Assembly: GCA_009746045.1 (NCBI GenBank)
Contig: RPFO01000076.1
Coordinates: 604,614 to 668,613 of the forward strand
Source: Mesostigma viride
Lineage: Eukaryota; Streptophyta; Mesostigmatophyceae; Mesostigmatales; Mesostigmataceae
Direction: 5' to 3'
DNA: 64,000 bases
The notes below the pieces were generated by a model. The model searched no databases. It was not told the DNA's origin and saw only the letters and a program-made list of their open reading frames with translations. Positions within the stretch are counted from its first letter, which is position 1, and each line of letters starts with the position of its first letter. The translations under genes were made by a program, and so were the position numbers. Positions 1-8,696 of the stretch are shown piece after piece.

Positions 1-240
1 ACTTCCTTTTGTGCAAACGTGTGGGAGTGAAAATTCGTAACGGAAACTTTTTGGTAGTTGCCGTCACTTCATTTTGCGCGAGTGTTGGGCTGAAAATTCG
101 TAACGGAAACTTTTTGGTAGTTGGCGTCACTTCCTTCGGTTCGACTGAAAATTCGCTGAAATTCGCTGAATTCGTACCGTAGCCTAATTTTTAGTACCTC
201 GAAGTGACGGGGCACCTAAAAATTTGCCCACAAGTACACT
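1..240. repeat. tandem promoter-like or spacer repeats, copy of the 49.4-kb viral array
   Basis: About three imperfect 62-64-base units contain the core GAAAATTCGTAACGGAAAC followed by TTTTTGGTAGTTG and GTCACTTC. The whole stretch 1-306 aligns without indels to 49,474-49,779, so it is a second copy of the array beside the viral gene at 49,725-50,588. Function is unknown. It could be an intergenic viral repeat or a segment duplicated with the viral insert. The array runs out of the window on the left. Confidence 0.85.
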
Positions 241-251
241 TGGCAGCGCGC

Positions 252-306
252 TCACTGGGAAAAATTGTACAGCCGCTCCGGCGGGCCACTTGAACGAATT
301 GTAATG
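252..306 (-). pseudogene. C-terminal stub of the viral DPIT-motif protein
   Basis: The minus strand encodes the last ~18 residues of the protein found intact at 49,725-50,588, ending in SSGPPERLYNFSQ and the same stop codon. The rest of the gene is missing because Gypsy-element sequence starts at 307. This shows that at least two copies of the viral locus exist in this genome region. The stub cannot make a functional protein. Confidence 0.85.
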
Positions 307-352
307 ATATAAGAGAGGGGCAGGTCTACAGCTAGAGCTGGTGCAGGGTTTT

Positions 353-1471
353 CTAGTCCTGCAACAGGCGGCTACAACCATCTAACTCACTCTCCGTGTA
401 CCATACTTTATCTACCTCGCTACGAGCATACATCCACTTCACCTTATACTGGCGTTGAGTACTGCGGCCCCTTTTAATGTCCCTATGGGCCACGATACTC
501 TCTACCTCGTCCTCTACCTCACCAGTATCAGGATCATGCTCTAAAGGGGCAGGGGCTAATTCTCTACCAGCGAACGTGCTTTGGTGATCAAGCTTAAGCT
601 GGCTTCTATGAAAGGTGCGCGAATGGGTCTGCCAAGAGGTAGGGATATCTATCTCATACAAGAAATTACCTACTCTAGACAACACACGGAAGGGTCCTAA
701 GAAGGCGGGCCTAAGTTTCACTTTAAGTTCAGCTTCGAACTTGTGAGCAAATCGGCCAGCACGGGGGCCTTCTACTAAGACTAAATCTCCTATTTCTATC
801 TCAGGTGCTCTTCTATCTAATGAGGCACGCAACCTAGCAAGGTACTTGGCCTGCTGCGCCCTATGGTACCCTGCAATAGCGTTGTCGTGTGCATTCTTCA
901 TCTTATCTAATAACGCCTGCACACCTTCTACGGTATCCCGGGACACATCATCCTTGTCCCTTAAAGGACTAGCTAAGAGAGAGGTAGGGGTAAGAGGTTG
1001 TCTACCAGTATCTAGGAAGAAAGGCGTGTAACCATGCGCAGCCTGAGGGCAATGGTTAAGGGAAAACTCTACCAGACATAGGTGATCCTCCCAATCACTC
1101 CCAGAACCATTCACATAGTGCCGCAGAGCTTCTTCCACTACCCTATTCAGACGTTCTACTAAATGAGAGGAGGAGGAGTGGTAGGCAGTACCGAAGGTGA
1201 CCTCGGTACCGATAGCAGCGAAGAACTGCTGCCAAAAATCAGAAGTAAATAACTTATCTTTGTCGGAAACGAACTGCCTACTCAAACCATGGTATCTATA
1301 AACATTATTGAGGTATAGGCGTGCACAATCGCGTGCGGTGAGCTCCAAGGGACAAGGCACGAGATGACACATACGCGTAAAGCGATCTACAAACACAAGG
1401 ATCTGAGCATTACCCTTATCATTCTTTCTAAAAGGTCCTACAAAATCCATCATAAGGGAATCCCACGGCAT
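353..1471 (-). pseudogene. pol: Gypsy integrase core and C-terminal chromodomain
   Basis: This 372-aa frame starts with MPWDSLMMDFVGPF, the usual first strand of a Gypsy integrase core, with the first catalytic Asp in MMDF. The second Asp is in VSDKDKLF and the Glu in HLVERLNR. The C-terminal part has the FLGPFRV motif and then a chromodomain (EVESIVAHRDIKRG... YKVKWMY... VWYTESEL), which in chromoviruses directs integration to marked chromatin. The frame continues the 1,428-2,090 frame after a one-base shift near 1,475, so the polyprotein is broken here. The stop lies close to the junction with viral sequence at 307. Confidence 0.9.
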
Positions 1472-2090
1472 GATCAGTGGGGTCAGGAAGGGTCCTAGGC
1501 TCGGCTCTCTGTCCTACATTGTTAGGTTTCATCTCCTGACAAGATTGGCAGGTCCTAACATACTCATCTACATCCTTTAATAAGAGGGAAGGCCAGTAGT
1601 AAGAACGGGCTACTAGATCCCGTACCTGTTTACCACCCTGGTGAGCAGCTAAATCATGCAACTCAAAGAGCAAGGAGGAGCGACAGATAGGAGGGACATA
1701 CAGGCGCCATTGAGGGGGAGAATCTGTTATCTGCACATATAAAAACCCACCTACAAATTTACAGGGGTGTTTGCCTAACTGTTGGGGATGGGAGGCAATG
1801 GCAGCTAAAGCTTCCGGCTCAGTGGCAGTAAATCTACTAATAAGGCGTTCAAGATCAGAGGTAGGCAACGCTACAGAAGTATCCAGAACAGGTTTAAAGA
1901 GGTCTCCTACCGCCTTGCCAAAGAGAAGGGGAGGTCCTAGAGGGACTATATTATCATAGGACTTTCCTGACCTAGTCGCTATATGGCTAAGCGGTATAGA
2001 AATTTTATTTTTCCCCTCCCCCCCCACAGAGACCACAGGAAGGGCCTCACACGGGAGAGAGAGTCCTACGTGAGAAAGGAGATCAGGCAT
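1428..2090 (-). pseudogene. pol: Gypsy RNase H-integrase linker and zinc-binding (H2C2) domain
   Basis: The 220-aa frame carries the integrase zinc-binding module: two His in LHDLAAHQGGKQVRDL, then CQSCQEMK, followed by the linker LPDPTDH that normally precedes the catalytic core. It overlaps the RNase H frame by 25 bases and the core frame by 44 bases in different phases, so one-base indels near 2,080 and near 1,475 break a once continuous polyprotein. The function was recombination of cDNA ends into host DNA. The gene is now inactive. Confidence 0.88.
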
Positions 2091-2745
2091 GCGAACATCA
2101 GTATGAAAGAGATAGGCATATAAGATTCATCATCCGGTAGTTCACCATTAGGGGTTACACCAATAGTGGTAGGAACTAGAGTAGTATTGCGAACATCTAA
2201 GTCCTCGAAAAAGGAGTAATCTGCGCGACGGGAGAGGGCATCAGGTACTATGTTATCTACACCTTTAACATACTGCAGTTTAAAAGGGGAAAACTGTGCT
2301 AAAAACTCCATCCAGCGCGCTTGACGAGGGGTAAGGTTGGGTTGGGAGAGCAGATGAGTAAGGGGACGATGGTCCGTTTGTATAACTAATCTATAAGGAT
2401 CTATCTCACAGGGTTCATTAAGACAAACATCAAATTGGGCACCTTTAAGAAAGTGCTGCCACGCGTGGCAACAATACACCACAGCTAAGAGTTCCTGCTG
2501 GTGTACAGGATAGTTACGCTCCGCGGGGAGCATTGTCCTAGAGATATACTCAATTGGCTGTAAGCCCTGACCCTGATCCTGGAGAAGGACGCCCCCTATA
2601 GCTACCTTACTAGCGTCTGTAGCTACCACAAAGGGTTTGGTAGTATCGGGTAGGATGAGTACGGGAGGAGAGAGTAGGGATTTTAAACACTGAAAAGCAG
2701 ACTGACACTCACTACTCCAGATAAAGGGGATATCTTTCTTTAATA
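2066..2745 (-). pseudogene. pol: Gypsy RT connection and RNase H domain
   Basis: The open frame begins at the inserted AT-rich block and reads KKDIPFIWSSECQSAF (RT thumb/connection), then FVVATDASKVAIGGVLLQ (first RNase H Asp), LPAERNYPVHQQELLAVVY (Glu), IQTDHRPLTHLL (Asp) and DNIVPDALSRR. These are the ordered catalytic motifs of Gypsy RNase H. The upstream RT half was separated by the LINE tail at 2,753-2,834. The frame ends at a shift near 2,080. Confidence 0.9.
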
Positions 2746-2844
2746 AATGATTGATTAATTAATTAATTAATTAATTAATAGATTATTAATAGATGATTAA
2801 TAGATGATTAATTAATTAATTAATAGATTTACAGATAAATGATT
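2743..2844 (-). mobile_element. LINE 3'-tail insertion with 10-bp target duplication
   Basis: An AT-rich 82-bp stretch (2,753-2,834) of ATTA/TTAA repeats interrupts the Gypsy RT between PINHL and KKDIP. It is flanked by the perfect 10-bp direct repeat ATAAATGATT (2,743-2,752 and 2,835-2,844). Target duplication plus a simple-repeat tail is the signature of a severely 5'-truncated non-LTR retrotransposon. A longer LINE fragment with the same ATTAATTA tail is at 22,803-23,476. Confidence 0.8.
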
Positions 2845-3130
2845 TATAGGGGCTGCTATAGTTGCGAAACGAGGGATAAAACGCCTATAGTAAGAGGCAA
2901 TCCCTAGGAAACTACGTACACTTTTAACGTCGGTAGGGGTAGGCCAATCCTGAATTGACTTAGTTTTATCCGGGTCGGTAGCGACACCGGCATCTGACAA
3001 AACATGTCCTAAAAATGGTACACTCCTACCAGAACGAACTTTAGCACGGCGAGCCCACAAAGAATTTTCAGACATTATTTCTAAGACTTTCTTTAAATCA
3101 CGTAGGTGTGTTTCAAAATCTGGGGAGTAA
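2845..3130 (-). pseudogene. pol: Gypsy RT, palm-thumb segment
   Basis: The frame continues directly from the 8,520-8,696 fragment once the YR element is removed: DILI at 8,520 joins YSPDFETHLRDLKKVLE here, followed by FLGHVLSDAGVATDPDK, WPTPTDVKSVRSFLG and ASYYRRFIPRFA. These are the classical motifs after the YLDD box in Gypsy RT. The join restores frame exactly, which proves that the 3,131-8,519 segment is a clean insertion. Confidence 0.92.
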
Positions 3131-3509
3131 TCGGGGTTCTCTGAACATAGTTTCTTTATAGTGATACGGAAGGGGAGCCGCTGATGCTAGGTGAAATAGA
3201 GCTGGGTGATGTGATCGTAATAAGGTTGATTAGGCTTCTAGTGTACGAGTATTACGGAAGATATGGCCTAATTGTTGCGGCCCATACCTTGACGGTGTGC
3301 TGAGTACCTTGACGACGGATTTTTGCGTCTAGGTTCTCCTAGCAGATCTGTGATTGCGGTCGGGTTTGCAACAGGCAATATCTGAAGTAAAACTTGACGG
3401 CTAAAACTGTTTAGAGGCCGTTGCCGGATCTGGCCGTTGGTAGAGAGCCGTTGGCCTTGAAACACGATAAAAGCTTGCTCACCTAGCTCATGGCGGTCTC
3501 TTTTGTTTT
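3131..3509 (+). repeat. YR element 1, terminal repeat A1
   Basis: 379 bases begin TCGGGGTTCTCTGAACATAG and end in TCTCTTTTGTTTT. The repeat occurs again as A2 at 7,974-8,352. The first ~30 bases resemble the starts of two other YR families in this window (28,272 and 59,222, the latter on the minus strand), giving a shared TCGG..TTCT.TGAA...AGTTTCT terminus. It probably carries the promoter and RNA start, but no clear TATA box was chosen. Confidence 0.92.
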
Positions 3510-3580
3510 AACGAAGGCGGCGACAGGGGTCAGGGGCAGCGTAGCTGACGCCCAGAATTCCTTTCTGCAAAGCGGCTGGG

Positions 3581-4639
3581 ATGCCGAAGCCCGGGCGGAA
3601 GCCAGGTTCGACAGGTGCTGGGAAGCAATTACCGAAAGCTAATCCCGAGGTGCCGACAGCTACTAAACAGACGGGAAAGGGCCGACTAGGCTGGCCGACG
3701 CAGAAGAAAAGGCTCCATCAGGAGCTCTCCACTTGCTCGGGCCTGCCTGAAGTGTGCGCTGCCTTTGAGGCGGTCCTCGGGACCGACTGGGTAACTACTG
3801 TCAGCCGGTGGTCTGCGGCCCAGCTGGAGTCCGTCGTTGGACTGCTGGTCGACCACGTGGACGGGCCTGAAATTCTGGCAGCAGCGGACCCAAACGAAGC
3901 GCTAGTGGCAGCCCTCCAAAGCGCCCGGGACTTGGCGGACTCGGACGAAGAGGAGATGCAGCCACCACGCCGGCCCACGAAAGGGGCGAAAAAGGGGACG
4001 AAAAAAGTCGGAAGCCCAGCCCCGAGCAAGGGAAAGGCCGCGGGGGATGTGAGGGAGCAGCTCTTGGAGCTGGCGGCTATTATTGGCAAGCAGGGGCAGG
4101 CGGGCAAAGAAGAGGAGGAGGAGGAGGAGTCCGAGGAAGAGGATTTCCTGACGAAATTGAAGGATGCGCTGGCCGGGGCAGATGGGGCTTCCAGGAAGCC
4201 GAAAAAGACCAAAGGGGTGACGCTGCCCACTCGAGCACAAGTGGTGAATTGGAGGGTGCAAGAGAGAGTGCTCCCCGAGGTGCTCGAGGATGCCAACGAC
4301 AATGGAGGGGGGATAAAGAGTTGGATCATGGCTACTCGCCAAGGGGGGTGGAGGAACCAGGAAAGCAGGAAGGTGGTCATGAACATCGCCCTGGCCATGG
4401 ACACACTCTTCAAGGAGTTGGGGCCGGCAGCCGGGGAGTTGGCTGGGGTAGAGTATCTCATGAGGGTGGTGGCAGCCATGCTCCTAGTGGAGAGCCAGGG
4501 GTCAGGAGGGTGGAAGGTGGCTGGCCACCTCCTTGCTCTCAAGGAAGATGCCTCCTTGGTGAGCAACCCGGCCATGAAGATGGCCCTGCAAAGCGCCACG
4601 ATGATGGAGAAGCTGGGCAAGGCCCAGCAAACCAAGTAA
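3581..4639 (+). CDS. gag: YR element 1 ORF1, gag-like protein
   Basis: This 352-aa protein starts MPKPGRKPGSTGAG and has a basic N-terminus, a central helical region around FGAVLGTDWV-like residues (EAVLGTDWVTTVSRW), a Lys-rich stretch (KKGTKKVGSPAPSKGK), an acidic run (EEEEEEESEEED) and a conserved C-terminal domain (RVLPEVLEDANDN... LMRVVAAMLLVE). A diverged homologue is encoded at 23,720-25,979 on the minus strand, including the C-terminal LMRVVAAL motif, which supports a real conserved gene. By position it is the nucleocapsid (gag-like) protein of a DIRS-type element. No zinc knuckle is visible. Confidence 0.85.
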   Translation: MPKPGRKPGSTGAGKQLPKANPEVPTATKQTGKGRLGWPTQKKRLHQELSTCSGLPEVCAAFEAVLGTDWVTTVSRWSAAQLESVVGLLVDHVDGPEILAAADPNEALVAALQSARDLADSDEEEMQPPRRPTKGAKKGTKKVGSPAPSKGKAAGDVREQLLELAAIIGKQGQAGKEEEEEEESEEEDFLTKLKDALAGADGASRKPKKTKGVTLPTRAQVVNWRVQERVLPEVLEDANDNGGGIKSWIMATRQGGWRNQESRKVVMNIALAMDTLFKELGPAAGELAGVEYLMRVVAAMLLVESQGSGGWKVAGHLLALKEDASLVSNPAMKMALQSATMMEKLGKAQQTK

Positions 4640-4686
4640 ACACCGAAAGGGTAAACCGCTCCCCCTTCCCACTGCCTCTTCCTACA

Positions 4687-7230
4687 ATGCCTCTAAGCAC
4701 TACGTGGGGGAGAGTGAGGTCAGCACGCAGACGCCAGCGTGCAACTCGCCGCCGCCGGACCTTCACTCTACAACACAAGGTGATTACGTGGTTGAATTGG
4801 CTATGGCACGGGGGGGCAGACCCTCCGCCTAAATCTGGAGGCGCGTGCTCCAGAGGAACGGCGGAGGCCCTGAAAAGGGTCAAGAAGCACTGCGAGTGGT
4901 ACAGTCGCCGCGTAACCGGCGTTGCGACAGGCCCCGCAGAAGGAAGTGATCTAATCTATGGGAAATGTAATAAGTATGAACAACTTGTGGCGGAGCGGGT
5001 GAGTCTGCCGAAGCGCGAGGTGGCAGGAAAGGCGAAGCTGCTGGATTTGCTGGCGCTACGACCTAGTTGGCGAGAGGTGTACGCGAGCGAAGCCAACTGC
5101 ATCAAGCCGGAGGTGGCTGCCAGTGCGAGGTATTGGAATGTACCTGCCCCCAGCCGAGGGTGCACCATGGCGGAGTGGGGCAAGTTGATGGGGAGGGCAG
5201 CGGACGTGGGGATGGTGGAGTTCCGAGAGACGCGGCCAAAGTGGGTAGACGGATGTTTTGGGGTGGCCAAAGGAGTGGGGGAGTTAAGGCTCATTGTGAA
5301 TAAGAAGTTGGGGAACGCACTGTGGGTGGACCCCCCTAAGACGGTGTTACCCCACCTGGGCATATACTCGGAGGTCTATATCAAGGGTCGGTGCTACACG
5401 GCCAAGAGCGATCTGGTCTCGTATTACTATACCATCCAAGTGCCGGAGTGGTGGTGGGATTATCAAGGGCTACCTGATGTGTGGTCCACCGATGTCGGGC
5501 TGCCGGGGCGGCGGAGGAGGGTGTGGCCAGTGCTGAAAGTGCTGGCCATGGGGCACTCCCACGCTGTAGCGCTAGGGGAAGCCATCCATGAGATGGTCCT
5601 CTATGCCACGGGCGCTTTGGATCCTAGACGGCAGGTGAACCGCCTCACAAGTGTAGGGGAGCTGACCGTGCTTCGGAATGCATGGGGTAACCCAACCGCC
5701 CTAGCCATCGAGTACAAGGAGGAGAGCACGAGGGAGATGCAAATCGACCTTGAGGACCCCCCTGCCCCTATGGTATCCATCACTATTGATGACCTGGTGG
5801 TCAGCAATGGGCGCACGTGCGAGGCGGTGAATCGCTTAATCGCGAGTGCTATTGAAGACGGGTACGCGCCTAACAACCTTGTGCCCTCCAAGGACAAGAC
5901 GATCATGGCTAGCCCGGAGGGGGAGGACGAGCTAGAAGCTCTGGGTGTTGTTCACCGGCGGGATGGGGTGTTGGAGCCGACAGCTAAGCAGCTCACCCTT
6001 GTGGTTGCGCACACTCGTGTACTCCTCGAGAGGGGACGCGCTACCGCTGAGGCGCTGGCGGCCGTCGTGGGCCGGTGGGTGTGGCTGCAGATGCTCAGCC
6101 GCACTTGCTTGTCCATATGGCAGCAGAGTTTTAAGTTCATCAACCTCAAGGGGTGGGGCCAGCGAACGCGACCTTTGTGGCAAGGTGTGCGCGATGAGCT
6201 CGAGTGTGCCATGGCGTTGGCCCCCATGCTCCGTGTGGACCGGGGGGCTGCCCTGGCTCCGGTGGTGGTGGCCTCGGATGCGTCTAGTTTTGGGCAGGGG
6301 GTTGTCTACGCTGAGATGGCCCCAGCTGAGGTGACGGAATTAGCTCGGGCCCGGGAGGTGCGGGGTTACCCAACCCTCCTCACCCCAGGTGAGGCCATGT
6401 ATGCCGGGCCTAGACCCTTGACCAAGGCCGCGGAAAAAGCCATCATCCACGGGCGATGGCGCGTCGGGATCAAGAGTCGCTGGCGCGATTCGACCATGCA
6501 CATCAACGAGAAGGAAGTGCGGGCCGCTGTGAAGGGGGTGGAGCGCTCGGCCCGGAACCTCGGAACATGGGGTAAGCGGGTGGTGAGGTTAGTGGACTCC
6601 ACTGCCGCTTTGGGCTGCTTGGCTAAAGGGCGTTCCTCTTCTTACCGGTTAAACAAGCAATGCCGCCGGTTGTGCGCTCTTACGTTGGTCACCGGCAGCC
6701 GCTCACAATGGGTCTGGACGCCAAGTGAGCTTCAGCCTGCGGATGGGCCTTCGCGGGGGCTTTCCATGGCTGCCTCGGTGGCCGGGTGGGTCCGCGATTT
6801 GACTCGCGAGGGTGTTCATCCCAATCCCGGGCCTCGGCTTGGCGCTAGCTACTTGACCCTTCTTGAGGGCAAGGTGAAGCCGGCTACTTTGATGGTTTAC
6901 CATCGGGGTCTTAGGTCCTTTTTCGCATGGTGGGCGAGCCGGCGGGGTCGGGTTGGCAGCTTGTTGCGCGGCTTGACGATAGAGGAATACTATTGCGAGT
7001 ATGTCGCTTGGGCGCACTCACGGTGTTACAGCCGCCAGTTGTGTGTCAATGCGCTTATGGGCCTGAATTTGTACTTCCCCCGGGAGGTGCGGGATTGGGC
7101 CTTGGCACGAAGTGTTTTGGCTGGCTGGCGCACGTTGGCACCCCCTCGTGCCCCCCCCCCATTCCATGGGAGGCTGCGTTTGCGCTTGCTTGTACTATGG
7201 TGCTCCAGCGGCAGCCTCGTGCGGCTATGA
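4687..7230 (+). CDS. pol: YR element 1 polyprotein: reverse transcriptase and RNase H, entering tyrosine recombinase
   Basis: The frame is open from 4,249, overlapping ORF1 in the -1 phase. The first ATG after ORF1 is at 4,687 (MPLSTTWGRVRSARRRQ), which is the chosen start, though a -1 frameshift from ORF1 is possible. RT motifs include LIVNKKLGNALWVDPP, the motif A Asp in AKSDLVSYYY, and the catalytic DD in SITIDDLVVSNGR. RNase H follows with VVASDASSFGQGVVY, the Glu in HINEKEVRAAV and the Asp in RLVDSTAALGCL. After an NPGP motif (6,811-6,834) the frame enters the N-terminal SAM-like domain of the recombinase (LTLLEGKVKPATLMVYHRG), then leaves frame at a C-run near 7,150. A degraded homologue is at 13,650-15,407. 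Confidence 0.9.
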   Translation: MPLSTTWGRVRSARRRQRATRRRRTFTLQHKVITWLNWLWHGGADPPPKSGGACSRGTAEALKRVKKHCEWYSRRVTGVATGPAEGSDLIYGKCNKYEQLVAERVSLPKREVAGKAKLLDLLALRPSWREVYASEANCIKPEVAASARYWNVPAPSRGCTMAEWGKLMGRAADVGMVEFRETRPKWVDGCFGVAKGVGELRLIVNKKLGNALWVDPPKTVLPHLGIYSEVYIKGRCYTAKSDLVSYYYTIQVPEWWWDYQGLPDVWSTDVGLPGRRRRVWPVLKVLAMGHSHAVALGEAIHEMVLYATGALDPRRQVNRLTSVGELTVLRNAWGNPTALAIEYKEESTREMQIDLEDPPAPMVSITIDDLVVSNGRTCEAVNRLIASAIEDGYAPNNLVPSKDKTIMASPEGEDELEALGVVHRRDGVLEPTAKQLTLVVAHTRVLLERGRATAEALAAVVGRWVWLQMLSRTCLSIWQQSFKFINLKGWGQRTRPLWQGVRDELECAMALAPMLRVDRGAALAPVVVASDASSFGQGVVYAEMAPAEVTELARAREVRGYPTLLTPGEAMYAGPRPLTKAAEKAIIHGRWRVGIKSRWRDSTMHINEKEVRAAVKGVERSARNLGTWGKRVVRLVDSTAALGCLAKGRSSSYRLNKQCRRLCALTLVTGSRSQWVWTPSELQPADGPSRGLSMAASVAGWVRDLTREGVHPNPGPRLGASYLTLLEGKVKPATLMVYHRGLRSFFAWWASRRGRVGSLLRGLTIEEYYCEYVAWAHSRCYSRQLCVNALMGLNLYFPREVRDWALARSVLAGWRTLAPPRAPPPFHGRLRLRLLVLWCSSGSLVRL
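6811..6834 (+). other. 2A-like (StopGo) peptide motif between RNase H and recombinase
   Basis: Codons read GVHPNPGP, preceded by RDLTRE. Classical 2A peptides end in D(V/I)ExNPG-P and cause ribosomes to skip the final Gly-Pro bond, releasing two proteins. Here NPGP is intact and the upstream residues are divergent (GVHP for DVEx). The position, exactly between the RNase H domain and the tyrosine recombinase, is where separation of two proteins would be useful. Activity is inferred only. Confidence 0.55.
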
Positions 7231-7763
7231 TGGTCATCGTTATTTTCCAACAATACCTGCGGGTATCGGAGGCGCTCAACCTGTTGGTCGGCCATGTGCG
7301 CTTGCAGCCTGATGTTCGGTTGCGGGGTTCGCAGCGGGGCGCCTTGTTGTTGATGTCAGCTAAGACGGCTAAGGGGGAGGTGCAGTCTGTGGTGATCGAG
7401 GATGTCATGACTGAGACCCTCTTGCGGGCTTGTATGCGTGGCAAGGCGGCCTGGGAGCGGGTGTTCCCTTACGATTATGCCCAGTTCAGCCGGGTTTGGC
7501 ATCAGGCCACGCAAGCTTTGGGGGTCGACACGGTGTTTACCATTCACGGGCTGCGGCATGGGGGGGCTACCTATGATTTTTTGCGGCAGCGCAGCATGGC
7601 TGATATTCAGCATCGGGGTCGCTGGCGCAGCAGCAAAACTGTCGCCCACTATGTGGGATTGCACCGGAGCTTGGCCCTCACCCTTCCTGACGCCCTGGTT
7701 CGGGCTATCGCCGCCTGCCCCCCGCGCATTTGGCGGAGCGTCTTTTCTCTGCCTTCCTCTTAA
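6858..7763 (+). pseudogene. YR element 1 tyrosine recombinase (frameshifted)
   Basis: The core-binding part is in the frame ending at 7,230 and the catalytic part is in the frame ending at 7,763. They join at a run of ten C near 7,150. The catalytic residues are visible: Arg in QYLRVSEALNL, Lys in SAKTAKGE, the box HGLRHGG (H-x-x-R), His/Trp in HRGRWRS and the Tyr nucleophile in VAHYVGL. The enzyme would cut and rejoin the circular cDNA with the genome. The homopolymer suggests either a recent slip mutation, a sequencing error, or a programmed shift, so pseudogene status is provisional. Confidence 0.85.
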
Positions 7764-7839
7764 GTTCCCTTCATTCTTGTCTTATGCGTCCACCGGTTTT
7801 TGTTTTGCCCCTGGCTTGGGTCGCCAGGGAGGGATGTAA

Positions 7840-8519
7840 GGGTAAGGCTAGCCTTTTTGGACATAAAGTGTTCCCATGGGTAAGGATGGCCAGTTGAGGG
7901 CCACTTCCCGATGTGCTCTACTTATTGTTTTAATAAAGAGTCTGGTTACCCTGGAGTTCCACGGTTAATAGAATCGGGGTTCTCTGAACATAGTTTCTTT
8001 ATAGTGATACGGAAGGGGAGCCGCTGATGCTAGGTGAAATAGAGCTGGGTGATGTGATCGTAATAAGGTTGATTAGGCTTCTAGTGTACGAGTATTACGG
8101 AAGATATGGCCTAATTGTTGCGGCCCATACCTTGACGGTGTGCTGAGTACCTTGACGACGGATTTTTGCGTCTAGGTTCTCCTAGCAGATCTGTGATTGC
8201 GGACGGGTTTGCAACAGGCAATATCTGAAGTAAAACTTGACGGCTAAAACTGTTTAGAGGCCGTTGCCGGATCTGGCCGTTGGTAGAGAGCCGTTGGCCT
8301 TGAAACACGATAAAAGCTTGCTCACCTAGCTCATGGCGGTCTCTTTTGTTTTCCCACCCGCCCTCCCTGTGTGTTGCCTGTTTGGGGGTAAGGCTAGCCT
8401 TTTTGGACATAAAGTGTTCCCATGGGTAAGGATGGCCAGTTGAGGGCCACTTCCCGATGTGCTCTACTTATTGTTTTAATAAAGAGTCTGGTTACCCTGG
8501 AGTTCCACGGTTAATAGAA
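7840..8519 (+). repeat. YR element 1 split repeats B1-A2-spacer-B2
   Basis: B1 7,840-7,973, A2 7,974-8,352, spacer 8,353-8,385, B2 8,386-8,519. B carries CTTATTGTTTTAATAAAGA, with an AATAAA polyadenylation-type signal, and ends in TTAATAGAA. The B1/A2 junction GAA|TCGG is the sequence expected at the joint of the circular cDNA. The spacer starts CCCACCCGCCCTCCC, four C-runs. The 7,764-7,839 stretch before B1 is 3' untranslated sequence. Confidence 0.92.
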
Positions 8520-8696
8520 ATAAGGATGTCATCTAAGTAAGCCTGAGCACAAGAACGATCGTGCTCAGCTAAAGAAACAGAGGAGAAGGAAGGATCCCTT
8601 AAATCAGAGGACACTTGGGGAAGGTGAGAATTACCCATAACAGGTCTAAGCACTTCATTCATCAACATTTGAAAAGAGGCAGGAGAATTACAGAGT
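8520..8696 (-). pseudogene. pol: Gypsy RT, palm segment with YLDD box
   Basis: The minus strand reads LCNSPASFQMLMNEVLRPVM and later AYLDDILI, the Gypsy RT active-site box (motif C), ending exactly at the YR element insertion point. The upstream half resumes at 11,807 after the TIR transposon, where AAMG joins LCNSP. The stretch between the two motifs (VSLAEHDRS region) is also continuous. Confidence 0.92.

Larger units (their letters stand above)
3131..8519 (+). mobile_element. complete DIRS/PAT-like tyrosine-recombinase retrotransposon with split direct repeats
   Basis: The 5,389-bp element has the layout A1 (3,131-3,509), ORFs, B1 (7,840-7,973), A2 (7,974-8,352), a 33-base C-rich spacer and B2 (8,386-8,519). 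A1 and A2 are both 379 bases with one difference seen. B1 and B2 are both 134 bases and look identical. It encodes a gag-like ORF1, a polyprotein with RT and RNase H, and a tyrosine recombinase instead of an integrase. Insertion into the Gypsy RT is precise, with only AA shared between target and element ends and no target duplication, as expected for circle integration by a tyrosine recombinase. Near-identical repeats imply recent insertion. A frameshift in the recombinase may make this copy inactive. Confidence 0.93.

Noticed and set aside
3718-4635. Minus-strand frames opposite the gag-like ORF1
   Set aside because: They are high-GC shadow frames. The plus-strand product is conserved in the older YR element.
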